Notes: generated by a model not told the origin, from the letters alone. DNA of 64,000 bases from Achatina immaculata (GCA_009760885.1 CM019719.1:26591084-26655083), one strand, 5' to 3'. Shown: positions 52,661 to 64,000, counted from the first letter of the stretch. Numbers and translations are program-made.

Positions 52661-54569
52661 GAGACAAGACAAGGCAATCGAATGCCTGGCATAAAATAGA
52701 ACACCGAGCACTCTCAGCTCGGAGACCGTACAAGTGTTTCACTTCGTGCTTAAAATTAGTTTCGTCCCAGAAAAATTTTGCACAAATCTATTTTGTGCAT
52801 ACTAAAAATATTTCGGATTCAGTAAAACCACACGCCCTGTTTACACAGACGCTGGGATCAGCTTAAGGAATGAAAGGGTATTTCTATAAAAACTCTTCTT
52901 TCAAAACGGCTTTAACCGTTACTAAAGCCCCAATACCACGTTCTAAAACATAGAACCAATCTTTTCAGATCTGATCAGCTGGACATTGTTCCTGTCAACG
53001 GCAAACACTCATTTAAATAAAAGAAGTCGAAGTACTGTGGACTCAGCAGACCGAACAAACACTCCAGACCAAAGAGCTTCCAACAACGCATTTTGTGTGA
53101 TCTTTCTTTAACGCACAAGTGGTATTTGTAGAATCTGGAACTGGACTAGGCGTATTGTTGGAAGATCTCCCAATGGACCGAGAAGGTTGTCTTAAGGAGT
53201 TTGGATTAAACCGATTTTCTCAGCGAAATCGTTTGTAGAAATAACGGGCAAGAAAGTGAAGAGCAATAACACTGCTTTCTTACGAATGTTTGAGTCAACA
53301 CTCTTCTTTAGGTGTACTTTTAAACTGAGATTGCTCCTGTATATTGTTCTTTTTTGTACCTATTTTCTTTCTTTGTTGTTCTTGCGTATTCGTCCTTAAA
53401 AGTTTGTTGGTATTGCTATGTGGCAGCTTGCATGTAGGCTGTGATATATGCTATTTCGGCCCAACACCCCCGACATCGGCCTAGCTTATTTCTTAAGACT
53501 GGTTTGCCTTCCCAGCTTTAATTCCTGTTCACTTAGACTATTTTCTGTTACCAGGGGCACCATGAGACGACAGAAAAAAAGACATGGTCAGCTATGGTCA
53601 GCCTTCTCTCCTGCTACCCTCGTGACTGCTCGTGAAAGCCAACTCTCTGCTGTGGAAGACATGCACATCAGGAGATCCTGAGGGATTTTTTTTTTGGTTG
53701 GCATTGTGCACTGGGGTTGTCTATATGTCTGTCTCCAACTTTCAGTGCAGGTCTTTGTGCCTAAATGTAGGTGTTCGACTCCTGTTTCACAGTTTGTGAA
53801 TGGATTTCTTTGTTCAGTTATGAATTAAGGTCTTTGCTTCTAGTTTTAAATGAAGGTCTTCGTTTTGAGTTCTCAGTGTTTCTTTTTGTACTGTTGCAAC
53901 AGGGCGTGGATACTATAAACTTCATAAGAAGTCATAAATTTATAGGCCATTTTCCTTCTTGTTTAGTATAGAGAATTCATGTTTTTGATGTGCTAAAGTT
54001 CTAGTAGTTTTTTTAAAATTCTGACTCAGAAATAAATGTTCTTCATTCAACTTATTAAAATCTGGTGCAGGAGAAACGTCCCAAAGAAACCCATTTTTAA
54101 GTACAACCGTGCCTGAGTGTCATTCAATACACCAATTTACAAATCACCAGGTTCTTAGGTCTAAGGTGTGCATGGTATACCAACCAGGAATACAACTGTT
54201 AGAATCTGACACTCATACATACGACAACAGGACATGATTATCTAACAGCGAATAGATAAGGCTCGTGAACATAACACATGCATTCAAGTCTAACGCATAA
54301 CCAGACATGACGATGACATACACAAACTGACCATGCAGCCAGAACAATACGATTTACATCAAGTAAATATAATATGAAACAATGCGATGAACATCAATGC
54401 AATATAGCCCAATTCTCACCCCCCAGATAATGAATATTATGAATTGATCTAACACACACAGCACCATAAAAGACTCGTCTCATGGGAATCTTAACAATCT
54501 TGTACATTTATTGTAAGCCTCTGTAAAGCCACGTATGTGCAAAAGCACGGAAACTTCACTTCGGGACTC
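52661..54569. other. Long region without an assigned feature
   Basis: Unique sequence. Around 53510-53680 an open stretch follows a TTTTCTGTTACCAG acceptor-like string, but its peptide (MRRQKKRHGQLW...) has no recognised domain. 54060-54520 is AT-rich with many ACA and CAT motifs and resembles 58071-58680 in composition, so both may belong to one element split by later insertions. Confidence 0.35.
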
Positions 54570-54828
54570 TTCTCACGAAGTATTGTGCAACAGCACCCAA
54601 ACATCATAATACCTCTAAAAACTCCGAACTTATGTGCAACAGCACTTCAAAATATCTCTAAAATCTCCGAACTTATGTGCAACATCACTCAGACTTGAAA
54701 TATCTCTAAAAACCCCGAACTTATGTGCAACAGGACTCGGACTTCAGAATATCTCTTAAAACTCAGAACTTATGTGCAACGGCACTCAAACTTCAGAATA
54801 TCTCTAAAAACCCCGAACGTATGTGCAA
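54570..54828. repeat. 49-bp degenerate minisatellite
   Basis: TATGTGCAAC recurs at 54631, 54674, 54722, 54771 and 54820 (steps of 43, 48, 49, 49), followed each time by AATATCTCTAAAA-like bases. Confidence 0.92.
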
Positions 54829-54835
54829 CAGCACA

Positions 54836-57727
54836 TCATCATCATCATCAGGTGCCGTGCCGACTGGCGTTGGCTATTATGCTTCTCCAGAGTACACGAT
54901 CCTTCATGCAGGCCATCAGTTCAGTTGGTGATCTCCTCTCACACCATCCCGTCAGACTGTCCAGTATCATTTCTCTTGGTCTTCCTCTTGATCTTCTTCC
55001 TTCTATTTTTCCTGTTGTTATAATATTTTCAATGCCCCCTCTTCTCATTGCATGTCCTATGAAAGTACATTGTCTCTCTCTTATCTTTCTGACAAGGTTT
55101 TTTGTCTCTCCAGCTCTTCTCATACATTCTTCATTAGTTATTTTTGCTGTTCAGGGGATTCGCAACATTCTTCTAATAAACCACATTTCTGCTGCTTCAA
55201 ATGATTTTTGTGCAAACTTGCCTATTGTCCATGATTCACTTCCATATAACAAGATAGGTTCAATATAGCATTTTAGGACTCAAAAGGTCTGGAGATAGTA
55301 CACATCCTTGTCGCATCCCTTGTTTTATAGGTTGGTATTTTCCAATTCTATTTTCAACTCGAACTGCTGCTTCTTGCTGCCAGTATAGATGTTTTACAAT
55401 CCTCAAGTCTTTGCCGTCTATATTGATGTCTTCAAGCATTTTAATAATTTCACTATGTTTCACCTTGTCAAATGCCTTGGTGTAATCAATGAAGCATAAG
55501 TAGAGATCTTTCTGTACTTCTAAAGCTCTTTCTGTTAGTGTTCGTAAAGCATAAATGGCATTGTGTGTTCCCTTTCCTTCAACAAATCCAAACAGTTCGT
55601 CTGCTATTTCCATTTTTATCTTTTTCCTTGTTCTTCTCATAATGATTCTCAGAAGTAGCTTCGTTATGTGACATGAGAGGCTGATAGTCCGGTGGTCGTC
55701 ACATTCCTTTGCACCTGGTTTCTTTGGTAGTGCTATAAACGTGGATTTAATCAGGTCACTGGGAATATAACCACTGTTGTAAATATCATTCAGTAACTTG
55801 GTTATTATTTTTATTCCTATCTCCTCTAGTGCCTCTATTTCTTCTATTGTTATATTATCAGGTCCAGTCGCTTTTCCTTTCTTCATGTGTTTGATGGCGT
55901 CTATGATTTCATCTTCAAGTATTGGCGGTCCATTAGTTTTCAGTATCTGGTGTTAATTCTGGTCTTTCTCCTCCATATAGCTCACCGATATACTCTGTCC
56001 ACCTGTCCACAATGTCTTCTTTTCCCATTAACATTTTACCTTCTTTCGATTTCAGGCATCCTGTGGTATATTTTGTTTTCCTGCCTGTGAGTTCATTAAT
56101 TCTTTTATGCATGCTTTTGCTGTCTTTATTATGAGAGTCCTCTATCTGTCTGCACTGTTCATTTAACCACACTTCTTTTGCTTCTCTGCATTTGCGTCTT
56201 ATTTCTTTATCTATCTTGCTATATTTTTCCTCGTTATTTTTATTCCTCCTCCTCTTGTCCATCAGTCCTAAGATGTTGTCTGTCATCCATTTATTTTTAG
56301 GGGCTTCTTTTTTCGGTGGTATTATCTCCTTAATGTTGGTGGATAGAATCTCTTAACATTTCCCATTGTTCATCTATACTATTTATCTTTGCTATTGCAT
56401 TGTATCTATTTGTTATAATAACTTTGTATTGTTCTCGCAGTTCTTGGTCATTTTTAAGAAGTTCTGTATTCAGTTTGATGTTTCTCACTTTTCTGCCTGC
56501 TTTCTTTAGTTTTATTCTAACTTTTCCACAGAGTGGATCATGGTCACTATTGCAGTCAGCTCCTGGCATGGTTTTTGTTGTCAGTAATGCATTGCGGAAT
56601 CGTTTGTTGATTAATATGTAGTCTATCTGTTTAAATGTCTTTTTGTCTGGGCTGCGCCACGTTGCCAGTCTTCGAGGATGTTGTTTAAACCAGGTGTTTC
56701 CTACAACCATGCTATGTATTCTTGCCCATTCAATTAATTTATAACCTCTGTCATTCCTCTCACCCAGTCCATAGTCACCAACGATGTCCGAAGTTCTTCC
56801 TTTACCAACTTTGGCATTAAAATCTCACATGACTATGGTAACTTCATGTGACTTTTTGTGTTTTAGTGCTGTCTCTATGTCATTATAAAATATCTGTACA
56901 TCTTCCTCAGAACTTTCAGATGTTGGAGCATACACTTGTATAATATTTATGTTTATTGGTTGTCCTTTCAGTTGGGCTAGCAGGACTCGGTCCGAGATGT
57001 TCAAATATGCTACAGTTGTCCTTGCCGTTAGTTCATCAAATATAATTCCTACTCCTCGTTCATGTTTCTCACTTCCTGAATATATTATTGTATATTTATC
57101 TGAGTTTATCTTCCCTGCACCTGTCCATCTAACTTCACTCATTCCTAATATGTTGATCTTCATCCTTTCCATTTCCATCTTTACATTTTCTAATTTTCCA
57201 GCCTGGAATAAAGTTCTAACATTCCATGTTGCTATTTTGAACTTGTTAGTTTTGCCACCAGTAGCTTGATGACGATCTGGCCTCACCTGTGGCTCGTGAG
57301 CTGCCCTACCGGACGAGGCTGTTCCAGAGGAACATCCGTTAACGTCGTTCATGATAAATCTATGACTCTGAATAAGCATAATTGTTCTTGGGAGCTACAA
57401 CAGTGGTTTCCCGTTGCCTTCTGTCGGTTTGTGTACGGACTCTCCGCTAGCCTTTGGACTCCCTGTCCTACCCGCAAGGCAGCGGGAGCAAGAGGTTTTA
57501 AGGCGCCTCTGACCCGCCTGGTATTCCCTTCACTGAGCACCTGAGGCACTTTATAGGAGTAGTAGAGCCACCTACTACCCCACCTCACTCTCTGAGTCTA
57601 CCGCCAGTTGGTCCGCGCCTGCTTATTTGGACAACTCCTTATTCACAGGGATCCTCCATATCTGGAGGACTTTCACCATCCGCCACCTGTGACGCGCTGG
57701 GTTGGGGATGGTCGCCCCAGCTTTACC
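54836..57727 (-). mobile_element. RTE/BovB-like LINE, near full length (family B)
   Basis: Runs from a (CAT)n tail at 54836 to about 57727. CAGCACA at 54829-54835 and 57728-57734 may be its 7-bp duplication. The first 350 bp on the minus strand are an untranslated leader with GGCAACGGGAAACCACTGTT, then the ORF with endonuclease and reverse transcriptase. At about 2.9 kb it approaches the length of RTE elements (about 3.2 kb); an internal deletion accounts for the rest. Close relatives are the fragments at 23963-24397 and 28222-28356. Confidence 0.9.
54848..57379 (-). pseudogene. Endonuclease-reverse transcriptase ORF of the RTE/BovB-like LINE
   Basis: The polyprotein nicks target DNA and reverse transcribes its own RNA at the nick. 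The apurinic-type endonuclease is seen in FKIATWNVRTLF, SEVRWTGAGKI, VYAPTSESSEEDV, DFNAKVGKG, IDYILINKRFRNA and CNSDHDP; the SDH histidine is intact. A TGA stands directly before DFNAK (56826). Frameshifts occur near 56340 and 55935. The RT is seen in KKGKATGPDN, ALPKKPG, LCFIDYTKAFDKV and QGMRQGCVLSPDL. There, near 55280, an internal deletion removes the YADD and thumb and joins directly to the YGSESWTIGK region. The last 91 codons to SRHGT are open. Confidence 0.92.
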
Positions 57728-57734
57728 CAGCACA

Positions 57735-57820
57735 CATACTTCAGATATCTTTGTAAACTCCTACTACTGGTTATTATCACCACGAAACGTGCTACAATTC
57801 ACTTACATAGCAGCTACACA
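57735..57820. other. Short spacer between LINEs
   Basis: Ends with the left copy of the duplication CAGCTACACA. Confidence 0.6.
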
Positions 57821-58060
57821 AATATATCCAATATTTTGGACACATTAAACGTCATGATAGTCTAGAGAAGACCGTCTTGGAAGGGTACATAATGGGAAAA
57901 ATAAGACCAAGGCGAAGACGGCTGCAAGACATCGTTGATGATCTGCAAATAGATGCATCAGCAGCAGGCCATCTTGCTCACAACCGACCGAGAGGCCTAC
58001 AGGAGTACTGTTAGGGAGGCAAATTTCCGCAAGGGACATGCAAATGAATGAACGAATGAA
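57821..58060 (+). pseudogene. LINE family C, short 3' insertion
   Basis: Begins at ATATTTTGGACACATTAAAC (HIKRHDSLEKTVLEG), runs through an abridged basic patch (a deletion removes part of GKRKRGRPRR) to GACATGCAAATGAATGAACG. The perfect duplication CAGCTACACA lies at 57811-57820 and 58061-58070. A 12-bp deletion and small insertion disrupt the frame. Confidence 0.9.
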
Positions 58061-58070
58061 CAGCTACACA

Positions 58071-58862
58071 GCAGCTGTAACGGGCATGGATGAATAATCA
58101 CAATAACACAACATCAATCAATGGAAAATCAAAGGTTATTGTAGCAATGCATGTGATTATAAAATATGACATGAAAACTGTGATACTCAAAATGCATGAA
58201 ATCACAAACGTTATCTGAAGCCGAAACGCAATGGTGAACAATGAATCAGTCATGTAATCAAATCAATGGTGTGAATAAAATGAAATCAAATGTGAAATGT
58301 TTAAAAAAAATGATGACATGATCCAACCTCAGTTCAAAATCATATTACATCAAATGATGCTATAAATCAACAACATACTTATCCAACATTTATTTCACAT
58401 TCAATTCAACACATTTCTCTGTTACAGTTTAATAATACTCACACACATCGAAACCTACATTAACTGCTTCACAAACGTAAAACAAACTGACATCATTTAC
58501 AAACACAAACATGCAACTTAAGCCATATGAGGGGTGGGGGGGGGGCGCTTGGGTTTAGCTTGGGCTGGAACAATATTACAATACCATCACAATATAACAT
58601 CCATCACAATATAACATTCATCACAATACCACAGCAGCCCTTATTTGCTCCTGTTCCTACCATGCCTCGTAACGAAAATGAATAAAAAACCAAACTTCCG
58701 GCTACGCATTTAGACACGTGACTAGTGACGCGTCAGCTTGACCTCTCGGTTCGGCCGCTTGGAAAGCCCCAAACCGGACATATTCACAGCATGGACAGGC
58801 GTCATTAGACTATCTGCAGCCATATTCTGTAGGGCCGAGGACTTTCAAATAGGCAAATATGA
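58071..58862. other. AT-rich region, unclassified
   Basis: Starts TGTAACGGGCATGGATGAAT, which could be the left end of an LTR, but no second LTR or internal coding was found. Poly-G at 58535-58546; ATCACAATATAACATTC is repeated three times near 58588-58632. Confidence 0.35.
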
Positions 58863-58871
58863 GGAGAATGT

Positions 58872-59785
58872 CAGTCTGTCAGTCATTTGCATATCCTTTC
58901 CGGAACTTTGCCTCCCTAACAGCTCTCCTGTAAGCCTCTTGGTTGTGAGCAAGGTGGCCTGCTGCTGATGCATCCATTTGCAGATCATCAACACTGTCTT
59001 GCAGCCATCTTCCGCTTGGTCTTCTTCTCTTTTTTTTCCCATTTTGTACCCTTCCAAGACGGTCTTCTCTGAATTATCATAATGTTTATTGTTTCCAAAA
59101 TATTTAATTTTCTCTGTTTAATCTTCCTTACTAGCTAACCTTCTTCACTATTAAGTTCTTGTAGTATGGATATATTTGTTCTTTTTTGTGTCCACGATAT
59201 TTGAAGAACTCTTCTGTAGCATTTACATTCAAAGGCATCTATGTGTTTCTCAGCTGTTTTGTTAAGTGTCCAGGTCTCACAGGCATATGCTGCGATGGGA
59301 AAGATACCTTCCCTTAAAATCTTATTTTTGTACTTATGTCTGTTCCTCTCTCCAACTTCTTTAGTTGTTTTATTTCTTGAAGAGCGGTAAATGTCATCTT
59401 TTTTAATTTCCCAGATTAGTTAGAAATAATCCAATATATTGCAAACTCTCCACTTCTTCCAGTTTTTCCTCAGTAATATATATTTCCCTTGCCTTATTTC
59501 TTTTATCAGTTGCCATCAATTTAGTTTTCTTCGCACTAAGATAGAGATTTTGCACTTAACTGTTCTTATGGACTGGCACAAATAGTTTTTTTCCAATCCT
59601 TTTTGTGTTATGGTCAGTATTACTGTGGCACCAGCATATCTAATCTCTGGTTTTTCATAACTTCCAATTTTTATGGCATCATAATATTCTTTGTCTACAT
59701 GTTTTCTCACGTTCTTCATTATATTTTCAGTATACAAATTAAATAAGTACGTCGACAGCATGCACCCCTGACAGAACCCTTCAGT
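58872..59785 (-). pseudogene. LINE family C, copy including the YADD region
   Basis: The minus strand begins at GCMLSTYLFNLYTENIMKNV, has KPEIRYAGATVILTITQKGL (YADD changed to YAGA), then the LEEV-like, TYACETWTLNKTAEKH, YRRVLQISWTQKRTN, and KRRED-type basic patch to MQMTD. The 9-bp duplication GGAGAATGT lies at 58863-58871 and 59786-59794. Tail of CAGT type. Loss of both catalytic aspartates and many frame changes. Confidence 0.9.
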
Positions 59786-59829
59786 GGAGAATGTACTAGC
59801 AGTATAAATATTGGGGTTGGTATAAAGAT

Positions 59830-60155
59830 ATGGAGATTAACTGGTTATATGCTGTAGTGAAGAGATCGAAAGTCTTTGCAGTCACTACATCAAGCAGGTG
59901 CTTGGAGACTGAGTGGGTATTGGGTCCCTTTTTTTTGTGGCTCGTGGTTCATTATGTATCTCATGGTCTTGTTATGGCAGACTCACAGAACTTGCTAAGG
60001 AAGATTGAGAAAAACATTTTTGTTAAGAGAGAGAGTGAGAAAACCTGATGAGGCAGTTCCGTGTGAGGGGATTAATGTGGATCTTCTGTCCAGGGCAATG
60101 CGGGTGTGAGGGGAAACGAGCTGTCTGACAGAGTGGCTGGACACACTGAAATATA
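59830..60155 (+). pseudogene. RNase H relic of an I-group LINE
   Basis: Reads VFAVTTSSRCLETEWVLG (the E position), LVVHYVSHGLVMADSQNLLR (an aspartate in ADSQ), then after frame changes a WIFCPG block and GVRGNELSDRVAGHTE, the last RNase H motif with its aspartate. The order and spacing match RNase H of I-group LINEs. It differs from the 25 kb copy (a separate family). Its first block with YTDGS was not found. Family C LINEs flank it on both sides. Confidence 0.72.
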
Positions 60156-60182
60156 CTCACTAAAGTGCGTTGTCTACGATTT

Positions 60183-61015
60183 TTTCGATGCCATAACAAT
60201 TGGAGGTTCTGAAATACCAGAGATTAGATATGCTGATGACACAGTATTACTGTCCACAACACAAAAAGGAATGGACAAACTAATTATGTCAGTCCGTAAG
60301 AATAGTGAAAAGCAAAACCTCTATCTTAATGCGAAGAAAACTAAATTGATGACAACTGACAAAACAAACAAGGCAGCTGATATATGTATCAATGAGGAAA
60401 AATTGGAAGAAGTGGAGAGTTTTGAATATCTTGGATTACTGCTAACTAATAATGGAGATACAATGAGGGAAACTAAAAGGAGGACATCTATAGCTCTTCA
60501 GAAAGTAAAACAACTATTGAATCTATGGAGAGGAACAGATGGAACTAAAAAAAATTATTATTTTTAAGGGCATGCGTTTTTCCAATCGCAACATATGCCT
60601 GTGAGACCTGGACACTTAACAAAACAGCTGAGAAACACATAAATGCCTTTGAACGTAAATGCTACAGAAGAGTTCTTCAAATATCGTGGACGCAAAAAAG
60701 AACAAATATATTCATACTACAAGAACTTAGTATTGAAGAAGGCTGGCTAGTAAAGAGTATTAAAGAGAGAAAACATAAATATTTTGGACACATTAAACGT
60801 CATGATAATTTAGAGAAAACCGTCTTGGAAGGGTACTTAATGGGAAAAAGAAAGAGAGGAAGACCAAGGCGAAGATGGCTGCTAGACATCGTTGATGATT
60901 TGCAAATGGATGCATCAGCAGATCAGCAGCAGGCCATCTTGGTCACAACCAAGAGGCCTACAGGAGTGCTATTAGGGAGGCAAAGTTCCACAAGGGACAT
61001 GCATATGAATGAAGG
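60183..61015 (+). pseudogene. LINE family C, copy with intact YADD
   Basis: Reads FDAITIGGSEIPEIRYADDT (YADD kept), MDKLIMSVRKNSEKQNLYLN, INEEKLEEVESFEYLGLLLT, RRTSIALQKVKQLLNLWRGT, then a shift in an A run near 60548. The same protein continues as TYACETWTLNKTAEKHINAF, YRRVLQISWTQKRTN, GHIKRHDNLEKTVLEGYLMG, KRKRGRPRRRWLLDIVDDLQ. A short duplication (GATCAGCAGCA) lies near 60918. It ends GACATGCATATGAATGAAGG. It is the best guide in this window to the family's last 280 residues. The RT region before YADD is missing. Confidence 0.9.
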
Positions 61016-61137
61016 AATGAATCCTAGAAAACTGTGTTCTCTTACTTTAGGCTGAAATATGAAGGAAGCTGAGAATGAACAAGAAGGACATTGCCAAGGT
61101 TGTTAAGAAGGCCGTTCTGGATATGCTGCTGTTGGAT

Positions 61138-61228
61138 GACGAGAGAGAGAAAGAGAGAGAGAGAGAGGGAGGGAGGGAGAGAGAGAGGGAGGGAGGGAGA
61201 GAGAGAGAATGAGGGAGAGAGAGAGAAG
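61138..61228. repeat. (GA)n/(GGGA)n purine tract
   Basis: About 90 bp of GAGA and GGGAGG repeats, purine only except for one ATGA interruption. Confidence 0.95.
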
Positions 61229-62247
61229 ATAGACAATGTACACATAAGGCGATGTATCATGTTAGGAGACAGGAAAGACGTTGACAGAAAATATGAACGA
61301 AATGTAAAGAGGAATAACGAAGAACCAACATTTGACAGAAACTATTAATAGGCAAACGTTTCGGTGGATGTTGTGGTATGGGGTAAGCATGTATGGGATG
61401 TATCCGGTGATGCTGGATTCGAATTCTGAAACCCACGTCTGAAACGGTGAGGACAATGTGTAAAATGTTATTGTAATGTCGTCGTAGAACTCCATCGGTT
61501 CAAACTGGGATAGAGAGAGCTAGAAAAACCATGGGAATAATTGTATTGAAAAAATGGAAAAAGCAGGTAAATAAATCAAGGTCTCTAGAGAATGTTTAAG
61601 AATTAGGGGGGAAAACATCCTAAAAGAAGATAAATGAGCAGAGATATTTGGAACATTATGAAATAAAGAGAATAGGAAAAAAATTCTGAAAGTGTGTACA
61701 TGAAAAAATACGATTATTCCAGTGAACATAGGATGGGCCTTGTGAACTGATGAAGAAAGGAAACGACTAATTGGCTATTAGCTTTTCTCCTAATCGTCGC
61801 GCTGGCCATATTAGAGAACATTACATAGATTTCTTAATATATACAGCTAGAGTCTTGGAATATCGTTCAGACTAAACAGCTGTATTACTTGTTTAAGCTT
61901 TATGAATCTAATCTTTTTAATTCAGAATAGACTTTAGTCGCGCTTTTAAATGTTTTTTTTTTAGCGTTTTATTTGTTAAATCGATTTACGTGTATATATG
62001 AACTTTTTGATATGATTTCACGGACAGTTTATGTCAGTAACTAAGAACTTCAAAACGTACACCATTTGTCATACAATCAATAATATCAGCATTTCTAACA
62101 CAGGCTTCAGTAAGCAAAGAGTTCGGCGCGTGTCACTGACAGAACGACCTAGCCTGGTTTGTTGTATGAAGGAGTTTAAATTTAACCCATACATTTTTTT
62201 CCAATTTATTGTCATAATTTTTTAACATTTAACTTGAAAAAAACTTC
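61229..62247. other. Spacer, nothing recognised
   Basis: Short overlapping frames without domains; AT-rich. Confidence 0.45.
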
Positions 62248-62255
62248 TCTGATCT

Positions 62256-62618
62256 TTCATTCATTTGGATGTCCCTTGCGGAACTTTGCCTCCATAACAG
62301 CACTCTTGTAGGTCTCTCGGTTGTGAGCAAGATGGTCTGCTGCCGATGCATCCATTTGCAGATCATCAACGATGCCTTGCAGCCATCTTCGCCTTGGTCT
62401 TCCTGTCTTTCTTTTTCCCATTAAGTACCCTTCCAAGACAGTTTTCTCTAGATTATCATGACGTTTAATATGTCCAAAATATTTAAGTTTTCTCTGTTTA
62501 ATCCTTTTTACTAGCCATCCTTCTTCAATATTAAGTTCTTGTAGTATGGATATATTTGTTCTTTTTTGTGTCCATGATATTTGAAAAACTTTCTGTAGAA
62601 TTTACACTCAAAGTCATT
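62256..62618 (-). pseudogene. LINE family C, 3' insertion with 8-bp duplication
   Basis: Contains the last part of the family C ORF, from about SWTQKRTNISILQELNIEEG to the KRKTGRPRRRW patch and the (CATT)n tail. TCTGATCT at 62248-62255 and 62619-62626 forms the duplication. Frames are little damaged. Confidence 0.88.
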
Positions 62619-62626
62619 TCTGATCT

Positions 62627-63187
62627 ACCCTGACAAAAATTAGAATGTGAATGCTCCACGCATTCAGACAGTTCGAAAGAGTGATTCATGTGAGTTTTTT
62701 TTTTATGCTTCGGTGATTTTGCTTCATTCACAAGAGTACTTTTGCTTTGTTGTTGTTAACATATTTTATTGCTTTCAAATTTCCTGACACTGTAGAAATT
62801 AAGTGGCTTAAAATATGCAGTATCTTCCACATCTGAATTGATCGCTGAGTATCGAGAATCGGATATTCTTATTTAATAACAAAGCGGTAAAATTTATAAT
62901 TGAATACAATATCAAATATTTGGAATTCAGTGAGTGCACGCATCATGAGAAAACGCAAAGATAAAAGCACTTGGCACCACACTATAATGTAAATGCAATA
63001 ATTTATTACTCTGGATCAGATGTGCTATCTCTTAGCCTCTTTCTTTTTAATCGTGAATAGGACAACCGTTTTTTAGCATTTGTTGTCCTCACTTGCTACT
63101 GTCACTAGAAATATTCTTCGGGAAGTTTCATTCCACAGGGAAGAAGTAGGTGTTTTAGTAGATAAGCTCCCAGTGTTCAGACAAACA
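62627..63187. other. Spacer, nothing recognised
   Basis: Unique AT-rich sequence. Confidence 0.45.
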
Positions 63188-63189
63188 GT

Positions 63190-63905
63190 TTTAAATTGTT
63201 TGCTCAGTTACATTAGACATTAAATTGTTTGCTCGGTTACATATAGGCATTAAATTGTTTGCTCAGTTACATTAGACATAAAATTGTTTGCTCGGTTACA
63301 TATAGGCATTAAATTGTTTGCTCAGTTACATTAGACATAAAATTGTTTGCTTAGTTACATTAGACATTAAATTGTTTGCTCAGTTACATTAGACATAAAA
63401 TTGTTTGCTCGGTTACATATAGGCATTAAATTGTTTGCTCAGTTACATTAGACATTAAATTGTTTGCTCGGTTACATATAGGCATTAAATTGTTTGCTCA
63501 GTTACATTAGACATAACATTGTTTGCTCGGTTACATATAGGCATTAAATTGTTTGCTCAGTTACATTAGACATAAAATTGTTTGCTTGGTTACATATAGG
63601 CATTAAATTGTTTGCTCGGTTACATTAGACATAAAATTGTTTGCTCGGTTACATTAGACATAAAATTGTTTGCTCAGTTACATTAGACATAAAATTGTTT
63701 GCTCGGTTACATATAGGCATTAAATTGTTTGCTCAGTTACATTAGACATAAAATTGTTTGCTCGGTTACATATAGGCATTAAATTGTTTGCTCAGTTACA
63801 TACAGACATTAAATTGTTTGCTCAGTTACATTAGACATAAAATTGTTTGCTTAGTTACATTAGACATAAAATTGTTTGCTCAGTTACATTAGACTTAAAA
63901 TTGGA
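63190..63905. repeat. Minisatellite of alternating 29- and 30-bp units
   Basis: About 24 copies of AAATTGTTTGCTCAGTTACA followed either by TTAGACAT (29 bp) or TATAGGCATT (30 bp). In the left and middle part the two forms mostly alternate, giving a 59-bp higher-order unit. The CTCGG variant goes with the TATAGG form. Confidence 0.96.
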
Positions 63906-64000
63906 TTTGAATGTTTAGATCTCTGTCTCAGAGCAGCTTGTACAGCGTGGCCCAGCTAAATAAGGTGCAAGGAAACATCTACTACCTTGTAAGGAATCTC

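Noticed and set aside
53510..53680. Possible exon after TTTTCTGTTACCAG
   Set aside because: The frame is short, the peptide is not recognised and no clear donor follows.
58071..58860. Possible LTR starting TGTAACGGG
   Set aside because: No partner LTR, primer-binding site or gag/pol sequence could be found in the window.

Overview
The window looks like ordinary repeat-rich genomic DNA from a eukaryote, most likely a lophotrochozoan and probably a gastropod mollusc. The evidence is the AT-rich spacers, the very many micro- and minisatellites, and the mix of elements: RTE/BovB-like LINEs, an RNase H-carrying LINE, a Penelope-like element with a GIY-YIG domain, hAT elements, and tRNA-derived SINEs. 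The organism is an inference from repeat content; no species marker was seen. There is no operon, phage, CRISPR array, rRNA or intact tRNA. Most long open frames are artefacts of tandem repeats or pieces of decayed transposon proteins.

Left third (1-22 kb): mainly minisatellites (82, 46, 47/48, 32, 37, 30, 38, 16 and 20 bp units) and simple repeats, including about 270 bp of GATA/GACA and about 690 bp of CTGT/CTAC/CTGC. Between them lie LINE 3' fragments, two hAT-type MITEs, and one clear nested insertion: a GA-tailed LINE at 16216-16515 inside another LINE at 15.9-17.2 kb, with an 11-bp target-site duplication.

Middle (22-42 kb): possible host exons at 22.7 and 38.5 kb, a small unidentified ORF at 37.3 kb, an RNase H LINE (24.7-26.2 kb), a tRNA-headed SINE (24.4 kb), hAT MITEs with 8-bp duplications (30.4 and 33.2 kb), and a decayed near-complete hAT transposon (39.18-41.37 kb) whose minus-strand transposase resembles the GTF2IRD2/BED family. 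A GAT-tailed LINE is inserted in it.

Right third (42-64 kb): dominated by RTE-like LINEs. A near full-length BovB/RTE-like element (54836-57727, minus strand) keeps most of its endonuclease and part of its reverse transcriptase but has lost the YADD region. A second family occurs in eight pieces from 31.9 to 62.6 kb, in both orientations. A Penelope-like fragment (49.3-50.23 kb) is bounded by inverted repeats. The window ends in a minisatellite of alternating 29- and 30-bp units.

No genes act together here as a pathway. What can be read is a history of target-primed insertions, each LINE family leaving its own short 3' tail repeat (GA, CAT, CATT/CAGT, CATA), followed by tandem amplification of transposon pieces. 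Family letters A-F are labels used only here. All identifications rest on reading translations and repeats by eye; no database search was run.
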